From assembly GCA_035358815.1 (NCBI GenBank), contig DAOPQC010000008.1:62001-126000 (forward strand): DNA of 64,000 nt, written 5' to 3'. Under the pieces are notes generated by a model. The model saw only the letters and a list, made by a program, of their open reading frames with translations, made no database searches and was not told the origin of the DNA. Positions 50,944-59,606 of this stretch are shown one piece after another (position 1 is the first letter of the stretch; the number at the start of each line of letters is the position of its first letter). The stretch is from Thermoanaerobaculales bacterium. GTDB taxonomy: Bacteria; Acidobacteriota; Thermoanaerobaculia; Thermoanaerobaculales; Sulfomarinibacteraceae. Both the position numbers and the translations under genes were made by a program.

Positions 50944-51741
50944 ATGCCGACCTACCGAATGACCGTCGAGTACGACGGGACCAAGTTCTCCGGCTGGCAG
51001 GTGCAGCGGCAGAGCCGCACCGTGCAGGGGGTGCTCACCGACGCCTTGCGCCGGCTGGCCGGGCACGGCGACCTCGTGGTGCGAGGCGCCGGCCGCACTG
51101 ACGCCGGCGTGCACGCGCTGGCGCAGGTTGCCTCCGTGACATGCCGGGAGCCCCTCGCGGTGGAGCGTTTGCTGGCAGCGCTCGCGCGGGAGCTGCCAGC
51201 CGACCTCGCGGTCCGTGACCTGCGGCAGGTCGAGGGGCGGTTCCATGCCCGCCATGACGCGCTGCTCCGGAGCTACCGGTATCAGCTGGCGCGCCGCCGG
51301 TCCGCGTTCGGGAAGCGCTACACGTGGTGGGTGCGCGAGCCGATCGACACCCGGGCGATGTCCGCCGCCGCCGCCCACCTGACCGGCCGGCACGACTTCG
51401 CGGCCCTGTCGCGCCGCGATCCGGCGCAGACAAGCACCGTCGTGGTCGTCGAGCAGTGCCGGGTGATCGATCTCGGGGAGCTGGTCCTGGTCCGCGTCGT
51501 GGCGAGCCACTTCCTGTGGGGCCAGGTGCGGCGGATGGTGGGGGCGCTGGTCGCGGTCGGGCGGGGCGAGGCACGGCCCGACGATGTGCCGGAATGGCTG
51601 TCCGGCGCGGTCGAGCCGCCCGTCGGGGCGGCGCCCGCCTCCGGCCTGTTCCTGGAGAAGGTCCTCTTCGCGGGCGAACCCGAGGAGCTGCCGCCGCTGC
51701 TGCCGGTCGGAGTGCCCTGGTCCGGGCCTGTGGACGCGTGA
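50944..51741 (+). CDS. truA: tRNA pseudouridine(38-40) synthase TruA
   Basis: A 265-residue enzyme converting uridines 38-40 in the tRNA anticodon arm. Motifs: VEYDGTKFSGWQVQ at the N terminus, GAGRTDAGVHA with the catalytic Asp at residue 53, and HFLWGQVRRMVGALV near the end. Normal family length. Confidence 0.96.
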   Translation: MPTYRMTVEYDGTKFSGWQVQRQSRTVQGVLTDALRRLAGHGDLVVRGAGRTDAGVHALAQVASVTCREPLAVERLLAALARELPADLAVRDLRQVEGRFHARHDALLRSYRYQLARRRSAFGKRYTWWVREPIDTRAMSAAAAHLTGRHDFAALSRRDPAQTSTVVVVEQCRVIDLGELVLVRVVASHFLWGQVRRMVGALVAVGRGEARPDDVPEWLSGAVEPPVGAAPASGLFLEKVLFAGEPEELPPLLPVGVPWSGPVDA

Positions 51742-51768
51742 TCTGGATCGCGGAGCGGACCTCGGCCC

Positions 51769-52422
51769 TCAGGGCCTCCCGGAGGCCTCGCCGCCGCCGC
51801 ACACCACCAGCAGCGGGGTCCCCTCGCGGAGCATGTGCAGCAAGCGCCGTGAGTCGTCGGCTCCCATCGCCACCACGATCGCGGGCGGCGGGAGCTCGAC
51901 GGTGCGCCCGGTCAGCCGTGACCAGCCCGAGCGGAACCGGTCGGCGAGCCGCTCCCAGAAGCGCCCTGGGGGCTCGGGACCGAGGTGCAGCGACCAGCCG
52001 TGGTCGAGCTGGACGTCGTACTGCGCCGGGAGGTCGGCCAGAGGAGTCGTGCTGGGGACCGGAGTCGGCGGCTCGGCATCCTCCTTGTACGGGACCAGGG
52101 TCGGCGGCGCGACGACGCGCCGCCACTGCACCTCGGGGGCGGCGGCGACCCGCCACACCGTCGGCAGGCTGAGCTCCGGCCGCGCCCCGTGCTGGCCCGG
52201 CGAGCTGCGCACGATCAGCTGCACCGACTGGGCCTGGATGCGGTCCAGCTCGAGGCCCCGCGCCATCACCTGGAGGACGCTGGTGCTCACGTCCAGCCGG
52301 AGGTAGAGCGCGGGCTCGCTCGCCAGCGCGAGCTCCAGCTCGGCCGTCGACTCGCCGGCCAGCGCGGCTCCGGCGCTAGTAGAGATACACGCGAGCGCCA
52401 ACAGGAATCGCGCGGTAGACAT
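51769..52422 (-). CDS. Exported protein of the L,D-transpeptidase cluster
   Basis: A 217-residue exported protein with signal peptide STARFLLALACISTSAGAALA. The body is beta-rich with a Pro/Thr linker (~115-135) and a final segment VVAMGADDSRRLLHMLREGT. The start lies 47 bp inside the upstream transpeptidase gene. No family is recognised; its position suggests a cell-wall role. Confidence 0.6.
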   Translation of the reverse strand: MSTARFLLALACISTSAGAALAGESTAELELALASEPALYLRLDVSTSVLQVMARGLELDRIQAQSVQLIVRSSPGQHGARPELSLPTVWRVAAAPEVQWRRVVAPPTLVPYKEDAEPPTPVPSTTPLADLPAQYDVQLDHGWSLHLGPEPPGRFWERLADRFRSGWSRLTGRTVELPPPAIVVAMGADDSRRLLHMLREGTPLLVVCGGGEASGRP

Positions 52423-53104
52423 ACTCGAGATCCTCATCGCCGAGCCGCACGCAGCCGTGGGTGACGCCCTGTCCGAGCAGGGTCTGGAACAGGGTTCCGT
52501 GAATGATGTAGCCGTCGCCGAGGTACAGGGCGTAATCGCCGAGCGACATCGAGTCGATCCGGAGACTGGGGTCCTTGGGCGGCTGGAAGCCCTCCTCGAT
52601 GAAAGCCCAGTCGGGCTTGGACCAGACCGGGTTGCGCACCTTGCGGATGACACGGCGCTCGCCGAGCGGGGTGTCGAAGGTCCAGACCTTCTTGCCGGAC
52701 GGGTGGACGAGGACCGTGCCGCTGCCGGTCGAGCAGACCGCGTCGAGCAGCCTCGCCCCGTCCTCGAAGACCTGCAGCCGGTTGCGGTGACTGTCGATCA
52801 CGATGTAGCGGCCTTGTGGACGCAGCGCCGTGAGTCGCTGCGCGGCGCGCTCCGCGGCCTTGGGATCGGCGGCCTCGGCGAGCTCGGCGAGGCAGGGAGC
52901 CGCGCGGTCGAGGGTCGCGACCGCGGTCCGGGTGCCGAGCGCAAGCAGGGCGGCGCACCCGATGGCCGCGGCGCCCAGCAGGGACCCGAGCAGCCACCAT
53001 GGCCAGCGCCGGCGGCGGGCCGGCTGGGGCGGCGGCAGCGCGGGGAATGCCTCGGGCGCGTCCGCCGGGCGAAGCGGCAGCTGGGGGTTCTCGGGCGTGC
53101 TCAC
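52376..53104 (-). CDS. L,D-transpeptidase (YkuD) with N-terminal anchor
   Basis: A 242-residue protein: a Pro-rich cytoplasmic start, one transmembrane helix (~35-57) and a YkuD domain (~98-242) with IIHGTLFQ and the catalytic VTHGCVRLG. Known enzymes usually have S in the SHGC motif; here it is T. It links peptidoglycan meso-diaminopimelate residues or attaches proteins. Its ATG overlaps the stop of the upstream transpeptidase gene (ATGA). Confidence 0.88.
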   Translation of the reverse strand: MSTPENPQLPLRPADAPEAFPALPPPQPARRRRWPWWLLGSLLGAAAIGCAALLALGTRTAVATLDRAAPCLAELAEAADPKAAERAAQRLTALRPQGRYIVIDSHRNRLQVFEDGARLLDAVCSTGSGTVLVHPSGKKVWTFDTPLGERRVIRKVRNPVWSKPDWAFIEEGFQPPKDPSLRIDSMSLGDYALYLGDGYIIHGTLFQTLLGQGVTHGCVRLGDEDLEYVYRAIPVGARVYLY

Positions 53105-54222
53105 AGCGTCCCCACGATGGTCACCGAGGTGCCCTTCTGGACCTGCGGGTAGAGCCGGTCCATGTCCTCATTGGTCAGGGCGATGCAGCCGTCGGTCCAG
53201 TCACGTCCGCTGCCGCCCCCACCGTGAATCTCGATCAGCCCGCCGATTCCAGCCCGCCGTGGCACCGACCCGTTCGCGACTCCCTGGCGGTATCGACGGT
53301 AGTCCTCGGCGTTAGGGTAGTCGATCAGCAGGGCGAGGTAGTACTTGGTGGCGCGGCCGGACTTCTTGACGGTGATCCGGTAGCGTCCCTCCGGCGTCGC
53401 CCGGTCGCCCGAGTGGAGCTTGCGCTCGAGCCCGTTGCCGCCGAGCTCGGCGTCGTACTGGGCGACCCTGCGTCCGGACTTGTAGAGGTTGACTTTGCGG
53501 CGGAGCTTGTCGACCACGATCGCCGACGTCCGGCTGCGCCGCGACTCGTCGATCGCCGCCTGCGCCTGGCCTCGCCAGAGGGCGAGGAGCGAGGGGTCGG
53601 AGAAGCGGACGTGGTTCCGGTTCCACGAGGCGTCGAGCTCGGCAGCGAGGGTCAACGCCTGGGCCGCGTGCTCGATCGCAGCGGGGTACTCGCCGTGCGC
53701 CGCGAGCCGCCGCGCAGTCTCGACGTGGGTGCGGCCGGCCGCCACGTTGCCCGCGTCGCGCGCGCTCATCCCGGACCTCCCGATCCGCCGGCTGGCGATG
53801 GCGATCCGGGACTCGGCCCGCTCGAGCAGACCGTCGAGGCGTTGGGCCTGGGCGGCGCGCAGGGCCCTGACCTCCTTGAGGCTCTTGCTCGCGGTGTTGG
53901 CGGCTCGCAGCCAGGCCGCCGCCCCGCGCCCCGGTTCACGACGCCACGGTGGTGCCGCGTACTCCGCGGCAGTCGCCACCTCGGCGCTCGCAACCAGCCG
54001 CTCGACTTCCTCGGCCGCCTCCGGGTCGACCGGGCGCAGCTCGGCGACCGCCCGGCCGAGAGCCCTGCGCGTGCCGATCCACTCGTATGGGGCAGGTCCC
54101 GGATCGGCACAGCCGAGGCCGACCGCCAGCGCGATCGTCATCAGGGCCAGGGAGGGGGCATGAAAAAGCCGGCGGCAGCAGGCTGCCGCCGGCATGAGAG
54201 CCTGAATTACCGCACTCAGCAT
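53101..54222 (-). CDS. Exported L,D-transpeptidase with helical repeat region
   Basis: A 373-residue protein. A hydrophobic N-terminal segment ends in GLGCADPG, a weak lipobox. Residues ~60-220 are Ala/Arg-rich helices. The YkuD domain (~225-373) has EIHGGGGSGRDWTDGCIAL with catalytic Cys. It overlaps the lipoprotein gene upstream by 7 bp and the next transpeptidase by 4 bp. Confidence 0.85.
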   Translation of the reverse strand: MLSAVIQALMPAAACCRRLFHAPSLALMTIALAVGLGCADPGPAPYEWIGTRRALGRAVAELRPVDPEAAEEVERLVASAEVATAAEYAAPPWRREPGRGAAAWLRAANTASKSLKEVRALRAAQAQRLDGLLERAESRIAIASRRIGRSGMSARDAGNVAAGRTHVETARRLAAHGEYPAAIEHAAQALTLAAELDASWNRNHVRFSDPSLLALWRGQAQAAIDESRRSRTSAIVVDKLRRKVNLYKSGRRVAQYDAELGGNGLERKLHSGDRATPEGRYRITVKKSGRATKYYLALLIDYPNAEDYRRYRQGVANGSVPRRAGIGGLIEIHGGGGSGRDWTDGCIALTNEDMDRLYPQVQKGTSVTIVGTL

Positions 54223-54830
54223 CCGAGCTTGGTCCTGGCACTCTCCAGGTCGGTCAGCACGGTGGCAACCTGCTGCGCCAGCTCCGCCGCCAGAGTCTTG
54301 GCCTGCAGGTACTGCTCGGCCGCGGCGGTGGACTGCACGTTGGCCAGCTGGCCCCGCAGCCCATCGACGTTGCCCTTCAGCATCTCGAGGTCGCTCTTGA
54401 AGCCCTTCGGGCGCCGGCGGCAGGTGTCGAGAGCGGCGAGAGCCGCATCAGCCTGCGCAAAGCTGGCTTCGAGGCCGGCGATCGCCTGCTCGACCTCGGC
54501 GCGCGCGGCGGCCTTGCCCTCGATCGCGGCCGACTGGGCCGCTGCCGCGTCCTGCTGGGCGATGGCGAGCAGCTCATTGGCCTTCTTGTAGGACCGGAAC
54601 AGAGCGAACTTCTGCGCCTGGGCCTCGATCTCCGCGTTCGCAGCATTCATGGACTGCTGGGCGGTGTCCCAGGCCTGGGCGGCATAGGTCGCAGCCTCGG
54701 ACTGACCAGCCGCATCCAGGGCCGCCTTGGCCTGGTCGATTGCGGCTTGGGGTGGCTTGGCGCACGCCGCCAGGCCGATCATCGCGAGCACCAAACCAAC
54801 CGCCACCATCACACGTCGACTGTCAGACAT
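54216..54830 (-). CDS. Coiled-coil lipoprotein
   Basis: A 204-residue lipoprotein. AAGGAG precedes ATG 54830; the longer frame to 54968 is rejected. Lipobox LAAC at ~20-23. The mature part is almost entirely Ala/Gln/Glu-rich helix with heptads, like Lpp or DUF4398 proteins, and it ends in TKLGC. With two L,D-transpeptidases following in overlapping frames, an envelope-tether role is plausible. The terminal residue is Cys, not the Lys used in Braun lipoprotein. Confidence 0.8.
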   Translation of the reverse strand: MSDSRRVMVAVGLVLAMIGLAACAKPPQAAIDQAKAALDAAGQSEAATYAAQAWDTAQQSMNAANAEIEAQAQKFALFRSYKKANELLAIAQQDAAAAQSAAIEGKAAARAEVEQAIAGLEASFAQADAALAALDTCRRRPKGFKSDLEMLKGNVDGLRGQLANVQSTAAAEQYLQAKTLAAELAQQVATVLTDLESARTKLGC

Positions 54831-55472
54831 CTCCTTCTCCTTTCGAAGAGCCCCGTCGTGCGCATCACCGCGACACCACGCCGTGGCGGTGCGCTTTCGG
54901 GACTCGCGGACGGTCATCGACTGAGCCGTCCGGTATCGAGTTGCGGACTCTAGCACACTTTCCACCATCTCGAACCTGTGACCAGCCCCACGGATGGGCC
55001 AATCACGAGATTCCCGGCGGATTCCAGGAGCAACCCAGAACCCATCGCCCCCTGACCGACCCCGGCGGATCGATCGCTCCGGCCGCCGGCTCCCTCCTGG
55101 GGGCGTATTATCAACCAGTCGGGTTGCGGACGCAAGATCCCCCCGGATTCCGGAGCCAAGGCCCCGGAATCGGACCCACCGAACATCGTATCGTGCTTCA
55201 CAAAAAGGGGTTGCGGTCGGGCGTGGCGGCGCCGCGGATCAGCGGCGAAGGCGCCGCCCGTGGCGCCGCGGAATTTCCGCCGCGTCCCGCCGCATACAGC
55301 TGTGGCTGCAGGCCGGCTCCCCGGCGCGCTCGCCGAGTTCGTGCCCCTGATGCCGTCGATCCTGCGCTCGATCCGCTCGCGCATGTGACGTCGAGTGGCG
55401 AACCTACGCAGCCCGCGTCGGAAGTGGGCGCGGAAGCGGAAGCGGGCGTGGGATGGGACGATCCCCGGCCCC
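54831..55472. other. Intergenic region, 642 bp
   Basis: No convincing gene in either direction. An inverted repeat GATTCCGG/CCGGAATC with a 10-nt loop lies at 55146-55171. The remainder is GC-rich with scattered GCGGAAGCGGGCG motifs near 55430. The lipoprotein promoter must lie near 54850-54960. Confidence 0.5.
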
Positions 55473-57560
55473 TCAGGGAACGGTGGCGGACCACGCGCTG
55501 GTGTCACCCGACTCGAAGCCGTCCGCGAACGGCATCAGACCCTCGGTCGTGAACGTGAACACGGTCGAGGCGGCGCCGGGCCCGCACAGGTTCTCCGACC
55601 GCACCCGCCAGTTATAGGTGGTCTCGGCGTCGAGATCGCCGGCCGGCGTGAAGCTCGTTGCGGCAATCCCCGGCTCGTCGATCGCCGGGCTGGCGAACGC
55701 CGGATCGTCGTCGACCTCCAGCCAGTAGGTGGCTGCGCCTGCCGCCGCGGTCCACTGGAAGGTCGGCCGGAGCGGCTGGTCCGGGGCGCCGTTCGGGGGA
55801 GCGGTCAACGCCGGCGGCGGAGCCGGCACGACCACGTCGAGCGTGACGTCGACGGTGTGGCCCGGGCTGCCGGAGGCGGTGCCGCTGATGGTGACGGTGT
55901 AGGTCCCGGCGGCCGCCCCGCCGGTGTCGCCGATGAAGAGCTGGCTGGCGCCCGGCGGCGTCACCGGGTTGGGCACGAAGGCAGTGGTCGAGCCGGCCGG
56001 GTTGCCGGTCGCCGCCAGGTTGACCGGGCTGGAGAAGCCGCTGACGGCGCCGACGTCGACCGTGTACTCGGCGCTCTCCCCGGCGCAGATCTGCACGCTG
56101 CCCGGGTCCGCTGACAGGGTGAAGTCCGGAACTCCCGGGATGTCCGAGCCGTCGAGCACGTGGACGACCTCGAGCAGGCTCCCCGACAGGTTCTGGTTGC
56201 CGACCGCCACCTCGGGCGTGCCGTCGGCGTTGAGGTCGCCAACCGGGTAGATGCTGTAGACGCGGTTGCCGGTCGGGAAGCTCCAGAGCACGGTGCCGTC
56301 GGCGCCGCTCATCGCGTAGGCGTAGGTGTCGAAGGAGCCGGCAACCACGTCCTGGAGGCCGTCGGCATTGAGGTCGTCGATCGAGTGCACGTACCAGACA
56401 TCGCCGCCGTTGAGCGTCCCGACCGGGGTCTTCCAGACCTGGCCGCCGGTCAGGCCGTTGAGCACGATCACCGCGTTCTCCCACGACGCGACGATGATCT
56501 CGTCGTGTCCGTCGCCGGTGACGTCCTCGAGGACGTCGACCATCATGCCGTAGTCGGAGACCTGCGTGCTTGACCAGACGAGGGAGCCGGTCGCGCCGTT
56601 GAGGCACCGGATCGAGCTGCCGCCGGTCGCCCACAGGACGGCCAGCGCCTCGTTGATCCCGTCGCCGGTGATGTCGGGCAGGACGCCCACCGCATAGGCG
56701 CTCCTGCTCCCCGTGGGGTACTCCCAGAGGATGGTCCCCGAGGGGTTGGTCGACCCCCCGCTCATGCAAACCACCTTGTAGCCGCTGTCGCCGACCGCGA
56801 GCAGCACGTCGTGGTCCCCGTCGCCATCGACGTCGCCGAGGTTCTGCACCGACACCACGGCGTCGAGCATCTGCCGCTGCCAGATCACCGTCGCCTGGCC
56901 GGGCAGGCTGCTCGCCCCGTCCACCAGGTAGATGGTGTCGTTGTAGGAGCCGGCGCCGAACGCGACCTCGGGCACGCCGTCCCCGGTGATGTCGTTGAGC
57001 TCGGCCAGCGAGTACACCCACCCGGACTCGGGCTCGAGGTAGGTGTCGAAGGTCCACAGGATGTCGCCGGCGAATCCGTCCAGGTTGTGCGCCGAGCGGC
57101 CGCCCCAGACCGTGCCGACCAGGAGGTTCTGGTAGCCGTTGCCGTCCGGGTCGGAGACCGGCACGATCGACTCGTGGTACGGCGAGCCGTTGGAGGCGCC
57201 GCTGATCGGGTGCTGGGCCCACACCACCGTCGCCTCGTCCGAGCTCGCGCCGTCGAGGCAGAAGATGTTGTCGGCCTGCGACTCGTCGACGCCGACGATG
57301 ACCTCGTCGCGGCCGTCGCCGGTGACGTCGGCGATCGCGCGCACGCAGCGGATGTGGTCGGTCGCGCGCATGTAGAACAGCCGGTCGGGGACCGTCAGCC
57401 CCTCCAGGTCTGGTCGCTCGACCGCCGGTGAGGGCGGCGCCTCGGCCCGGGCCTGGAGCCTCGCCGTCATCGAGCCGTCGCCCTCGTCGGCGACAGCCGG
57501 GACGGTGACCGCCACCACCACGAAGAATGCCACCAAGGTGATGATCTGCGCTGGTCTCAT
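55473..57560 (-). CDS. Exported FG-GAP/VCBS-type propeller protein with FnIII module
   Basis: A 695-residue exported protein with signal peptide RPAQIITLVAFFVVVAVTVP. About seven repeats of the form DVTGDGRDEVIVG... (FG-GAP/VCBS-like, calcium-binding DxTGDGxxE loops) span ~65-460 and should form a beta-propeller. An Ig-like domain (~465-575), a fibronectin-like domain (~580-675) and the tag FADGFESGDTSAWSATVP follow. It is the fourth tagged exported protein of the window. Confidence 0.88.
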   Translation of the reverse strand: MRPAQIITLVAFFVVVAVTVPAVADEGDGSMTARLQARAEAPPSPAVERPDLEGLTVPDRLFYMRATDHIRCVRAIADVTGDGRDEVIVGVDESQADNIFCLDGASSDEATVVWAQHPISGASNGSPYHESIVPVSDPDGNGYQNLLVGTVWGGRSAHNLDGFAGDILWTFDTYLEPESGWVYSLAELNDITGDGVPEVAFGAGSYNDTIYLVDGASSLPGQATVIWQRQMLDAVVSVQNLGDVDGDGDHDVLLAVGDSGYKVVCMSGGSTNPSGTILWEYPTGSRSAYAVGVLPDITGDGINEALAVLWATGGSSIRCLNGATGSLVWSSTQVSDYGMMVDVLEDVTGDGHDEIIVASWENAVIVLNGLTGGQVWKTPVGTLNGGDVWYVHSIDDLNADGLQDVVAGSFDTYAYAMSGADGTVLWSFPTGNRVYSIYPVGDLNADGTPEVAVGNQNLSGSLLEVVHVLDGSDIPGVPDFTLSADPGSVQICAGESAEYTVDVGAVSGFSSPVNLAATGNPAGSTTAFVPNPVTPPGASQLFIGDTGGAAAGTYTVTISGTASGSPGHTVDVTLDVVVPAPPPALTAPPNGAPDQPLRPTFQWTAAAGAATYWLEVDDDPAFASPAIDEPGIAATSFTPAGDLDAETTYNWRVRSENLCGPGAASTVFTFTTEGLMPFADGFESGDTSAWSATVP

Positions 57561-57645
57561 GCCCGCACCCCCGTTTCGGAGAGGAGGGAATTATAGCGCC
57601 GCGGAGGGCGCTCCTGCCGGTTCCGCGCCTGCTTCCGCACCCGTC

Positions 57646-57669
57646 CCCGTTCCCGTTCCCGTTCCCGTT
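57646..57669. repeat. CCCGTT hexanucleotide x4
   Basis: Four exact head-to-tail CCCGTT units lie just upstream of the FG-GAP gene start on the minus strand. A slippage-prone microsatellite that could alter promoter spacing. Confidence 0.75.
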
Positions 57670-57908
57670 CTTCCGTCCGTGAGGCGGTGAGGCTGTGATG
57701 AACTGAGGTGGTGAGGGGTCCGGCCATGGCCTCACTGCTCCAGCGCCGAAGCTCTGGCGGCGAGACGGGCGAGGGTGCGGCTTCAGATGCGGGGAGGGGA
57801 TCGACGGTGCCCGTCAGGTGGCATTCGCCCCCGGACGCGGGCTCGGAGGCGGAAGCGGGCGCGGACCCAACCCCCTGGCCCCCTCGCGGGGTGGGCGGTG
57901 GCCTCAGC

Positions 57909-57937
57909 TTGAATCGCCCGGGGCGGGCGGACATAAT
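57909..57937 (+). promoter_or_regulatory. Sigma70-type promoter of the microcompartment operon
   Basis: TTGAAT (57909-57914), a 17-bp spacer, then CATAAT (57932-57937), about 70 bp before the first gene. In such GC-rich sequence the match is unlikely to be chance. Confidence 0.7.
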
Positions 57938-58005
57938 GAGGCCGCAGTGCATGCGCTCAAGCCGGAGGCGGGTGCTCCGCCGACGCCGAATCGAGGACTG
58001 GCCTG

Positions 58006-58740
58006 GTGACGGACGAGCAGCGAATCCGCGACCTGGTGCGACGCGTGGTCTACCGCACGGTGGGCCGCGCCGAGGCGATGGTGGCGAGCTCGGCGCAGGC
58101 TTCGCGCCTGGTCACCGAGTGGCAGGTCCAGGAGGTGCCTTTCGGCGGAACGCTGTCTGTGGCTGTGGGCGCGCTGGTCACCCCGCTCGCGCGGCAGGCC
58201 GCCCTGGAGCGCCGCGTGACGTTCGACGAGGCGGCGGCCGGCGGTCGGCCGGCGACGGCCGCGGCCCCCGAGCGCACGGTGGCGATCGGGGCCGACCACG
58301 CCGGCTTCAAGCTCAAGGCCGAGGTCGCCCGGCTCCTGGGGTCGCTGGGCTACCGGGTGATTGACTGCGGCACCGGCGGCCCGGACCCGGTCGACTACCC
58401 GGACTTCGCGCTCGAGGTGGCCGAGCTCGTGGCGGGCGGGCGCGCCGGCCGCGGCATCCTGGTCGACGGCGCCGGCATCGGCTCGTGCATGGCGGCGAAC
58501 AAGGTCCCGGGAGTCCGCGCCGCGGCCTGCCACGACGAGGCGGCGGCCGTCAACAGCCGCGAGCACAACCACGCCAACGTGCTGACCCTGGGCGCCGGCT
58601 TGATCGACACCGAGCGGGCGCTCCGGGTCGTGACGGCCTGGCTCGAGACGCCGGCCGGCGGCGGCCGGCACCAGCGCCGGGTCGACAAGATCACCGACAT
58701 CGAGCGGCGGTACGCGAAGCCGCCGGGGGTCGTGCGATGA
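58006..58740 (+). CDS. rpiB: RpiB-family sugar-phosphate isomerase with encapsulation peptide
   Basis: A 244-residue protein starting at GTG 58006 with GAGGA upstream. Residues 1-20 (MTDEQRIRDLVRRVVYRTVG) are an amphipathic helix of the type that targets enzymes into microcompartments. Residues ~30-85 are a linker region. Residues ~88-230 are an RpiB/LacAB fold: IGADHAGFKLKAEV, GTGGPDPVDYPDFA, GAGIGSCMAANKVPG and the NSREHNHANVLTLG motif. It interconverts aldose and ketose phosphates, here probably pentose phosphates. Typical RpiB is ~150 residues, so the N-terminal extension is notable. Its stop overlaps the deoC start. Confidence 0.92.
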   Translation: MTDEQRIRDLVRRVVYRTVGRAEAMVASSAQASRLVTEWQVQEVPFGGTLSVAVGALVTPLARQAALERRVTFDEAAAGGRPATAAAPERTVAIGADHAGFKLKAEVARLLGSLGYRVIDCGTGGPDPVDYPDFALEVAELVAGGRAGRGILVDGAGIGSCMAANKVPGVRAAACHDEAAAVNSREHNHANVLTLGAGLIDTERALRVVTAWLETPAGGGRHQRRVDKITDIERRYAKPPGVVR

Positions 58741-59594
58741 AGCTCGACGACGCGACTCTCGAGCTCCTCATCGAGCGGGTCACCCGCCAGGTGCTGCTCG
58801 AGATCCGCGAGCAGGGGGCCGGCGGGGCGCCCGGTCCGAGCCCTCTGGATGCCGGCAACTACCTGCACCGGGTTCAGCCGGTGGTGCACGCCGGGGCGGA
58901 CCGGATCGCCGCCACCCTCGGGGTGGCGCCGACCGACGGCAGCTTGAGCCATCTCATCGACCACACCCTGCTCAAGGCCGACGCGACCGAGGACCAGATC
59001 GCGCAGCTGTGCTACGAAGCCCGCAAGCACGGCTTCGCATCGGTCTGCATCAACCCCTCCTGGGTCAAGCTGTGCGCGGACCTGCTCAAGGGCTCCGCCG
59101 TCCTGGTGTGCACGGTGGTCGGCTTCCCGCTCGGCGCGACCTCGCCCGAGTCCAAGGTCTTCGAGGCGCAGAAGGCGATTCGCGACGGCGCGACCGAGGT
59201 TGACATGGTGATCAACGTCGGCGCGCTGAAGTCGCGGGACTGGGAGCGGGTCGAAGGCGACATCGCCGGGGTCGCGCGGGCCTGCCACGCCGGCGGGGCG
59301 ATCCTGAAGGTGATCATCGAGGCGGCGCTGCTGACCGACGAGGAGAAGGTGGCCGCCTGCCAGCTCGCCAAGGTCGCCGGGGCCGACTTCGTCAAGACCT
59401 CGACCGGATTCGGGCCCGGCGGCGCCACCGCCGAGGACGTCGCGCTGATGCGCTACGTGGTCGGCGCCGAGATGGGCGTCAAGGCGGCGGGGGGGATCCG
59501 GACGCGGGCCGACGCCCAGCGCATGATCGAGGCCGGGGCCGACCGGATCGGTGCCAGCGCCAGCGTCAAGATCATCCAGGAGGAAGCGCCGTGA
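58737..59594 (+). CDS. deoC: Deoxyribose-phosphate aldolase with encapsulation peptide
   Basis: A 285-residue class I aldolase cleaving 2-deoxyribose 5-phosphate to acetaldehyde and glyceraldehyde 3-phosphate. ATG 58737 overlaps the previous stop (ATGA). Residues 1-27 form an amphipathic helix (LDDATLELLIERVTRQVLLE) followed by a Gly/Pro linker, a targeting extension absent from ordinary DeoC. The TIM barrel starts at ~75 (LIDHTLLKADAT). The Schiff-base lysine is K220 in FVKTSTGFG; EVDMVINVGALKS and AAGGIRT are also present. Confidence 0.94.
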   Translation: MKLDDATLELLIERVTRQVLLEIREQGAGGAPGPSPLDAGNYLHRVQPVVHAGADRIAATLGVAPTDGSLSHLIDHTLLKADATEDQIAQLCYEARKHGFASVCINPSWVKLCADLLKGSAVLVCTVVGFPLGATSPESKVFEAQKAIRDGATEVDMVINVGALKSRDWERVEGDIAGVARACHAGGAILKVIIEAALLTDEEKVAACQLAKVAGADFVKTSTGFGPGGATAEDVALMRYVVGAEMGVKAAGGIRTRADAQRMIEAGADRIGASASVKIIQEEAP

Positions 59595-59606
59595 GGGAGG
59601 GTGGCA

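Larger units (their letters stand above)
57561..58005. other. Intergenic region upstream of microcompartment operon, 445 bp
   Basis: It holds four CCCGTT units at 57646-57669, a GTGAGG-rich low-complexity stretch at ~57678-57720 and the promoter at 57909-57937. No protein gene with a ribosome site was seen. Confidence 0.6.

Noticed and set aside
55612..57735. 707-codon frame overlapping the FG-GAP protein in another frame
   Set aside because: Arg/Pro/His-rich shadow; the real gene has signal peptide, repeats and C-terminal tag.
57708..58364. 218-codon plus-strand frame overlapping the start of rpiB
   Set aside because: Low-complexity Arg/Gly sequence with no ribosome site; the promoter at 57909 lies inside it.
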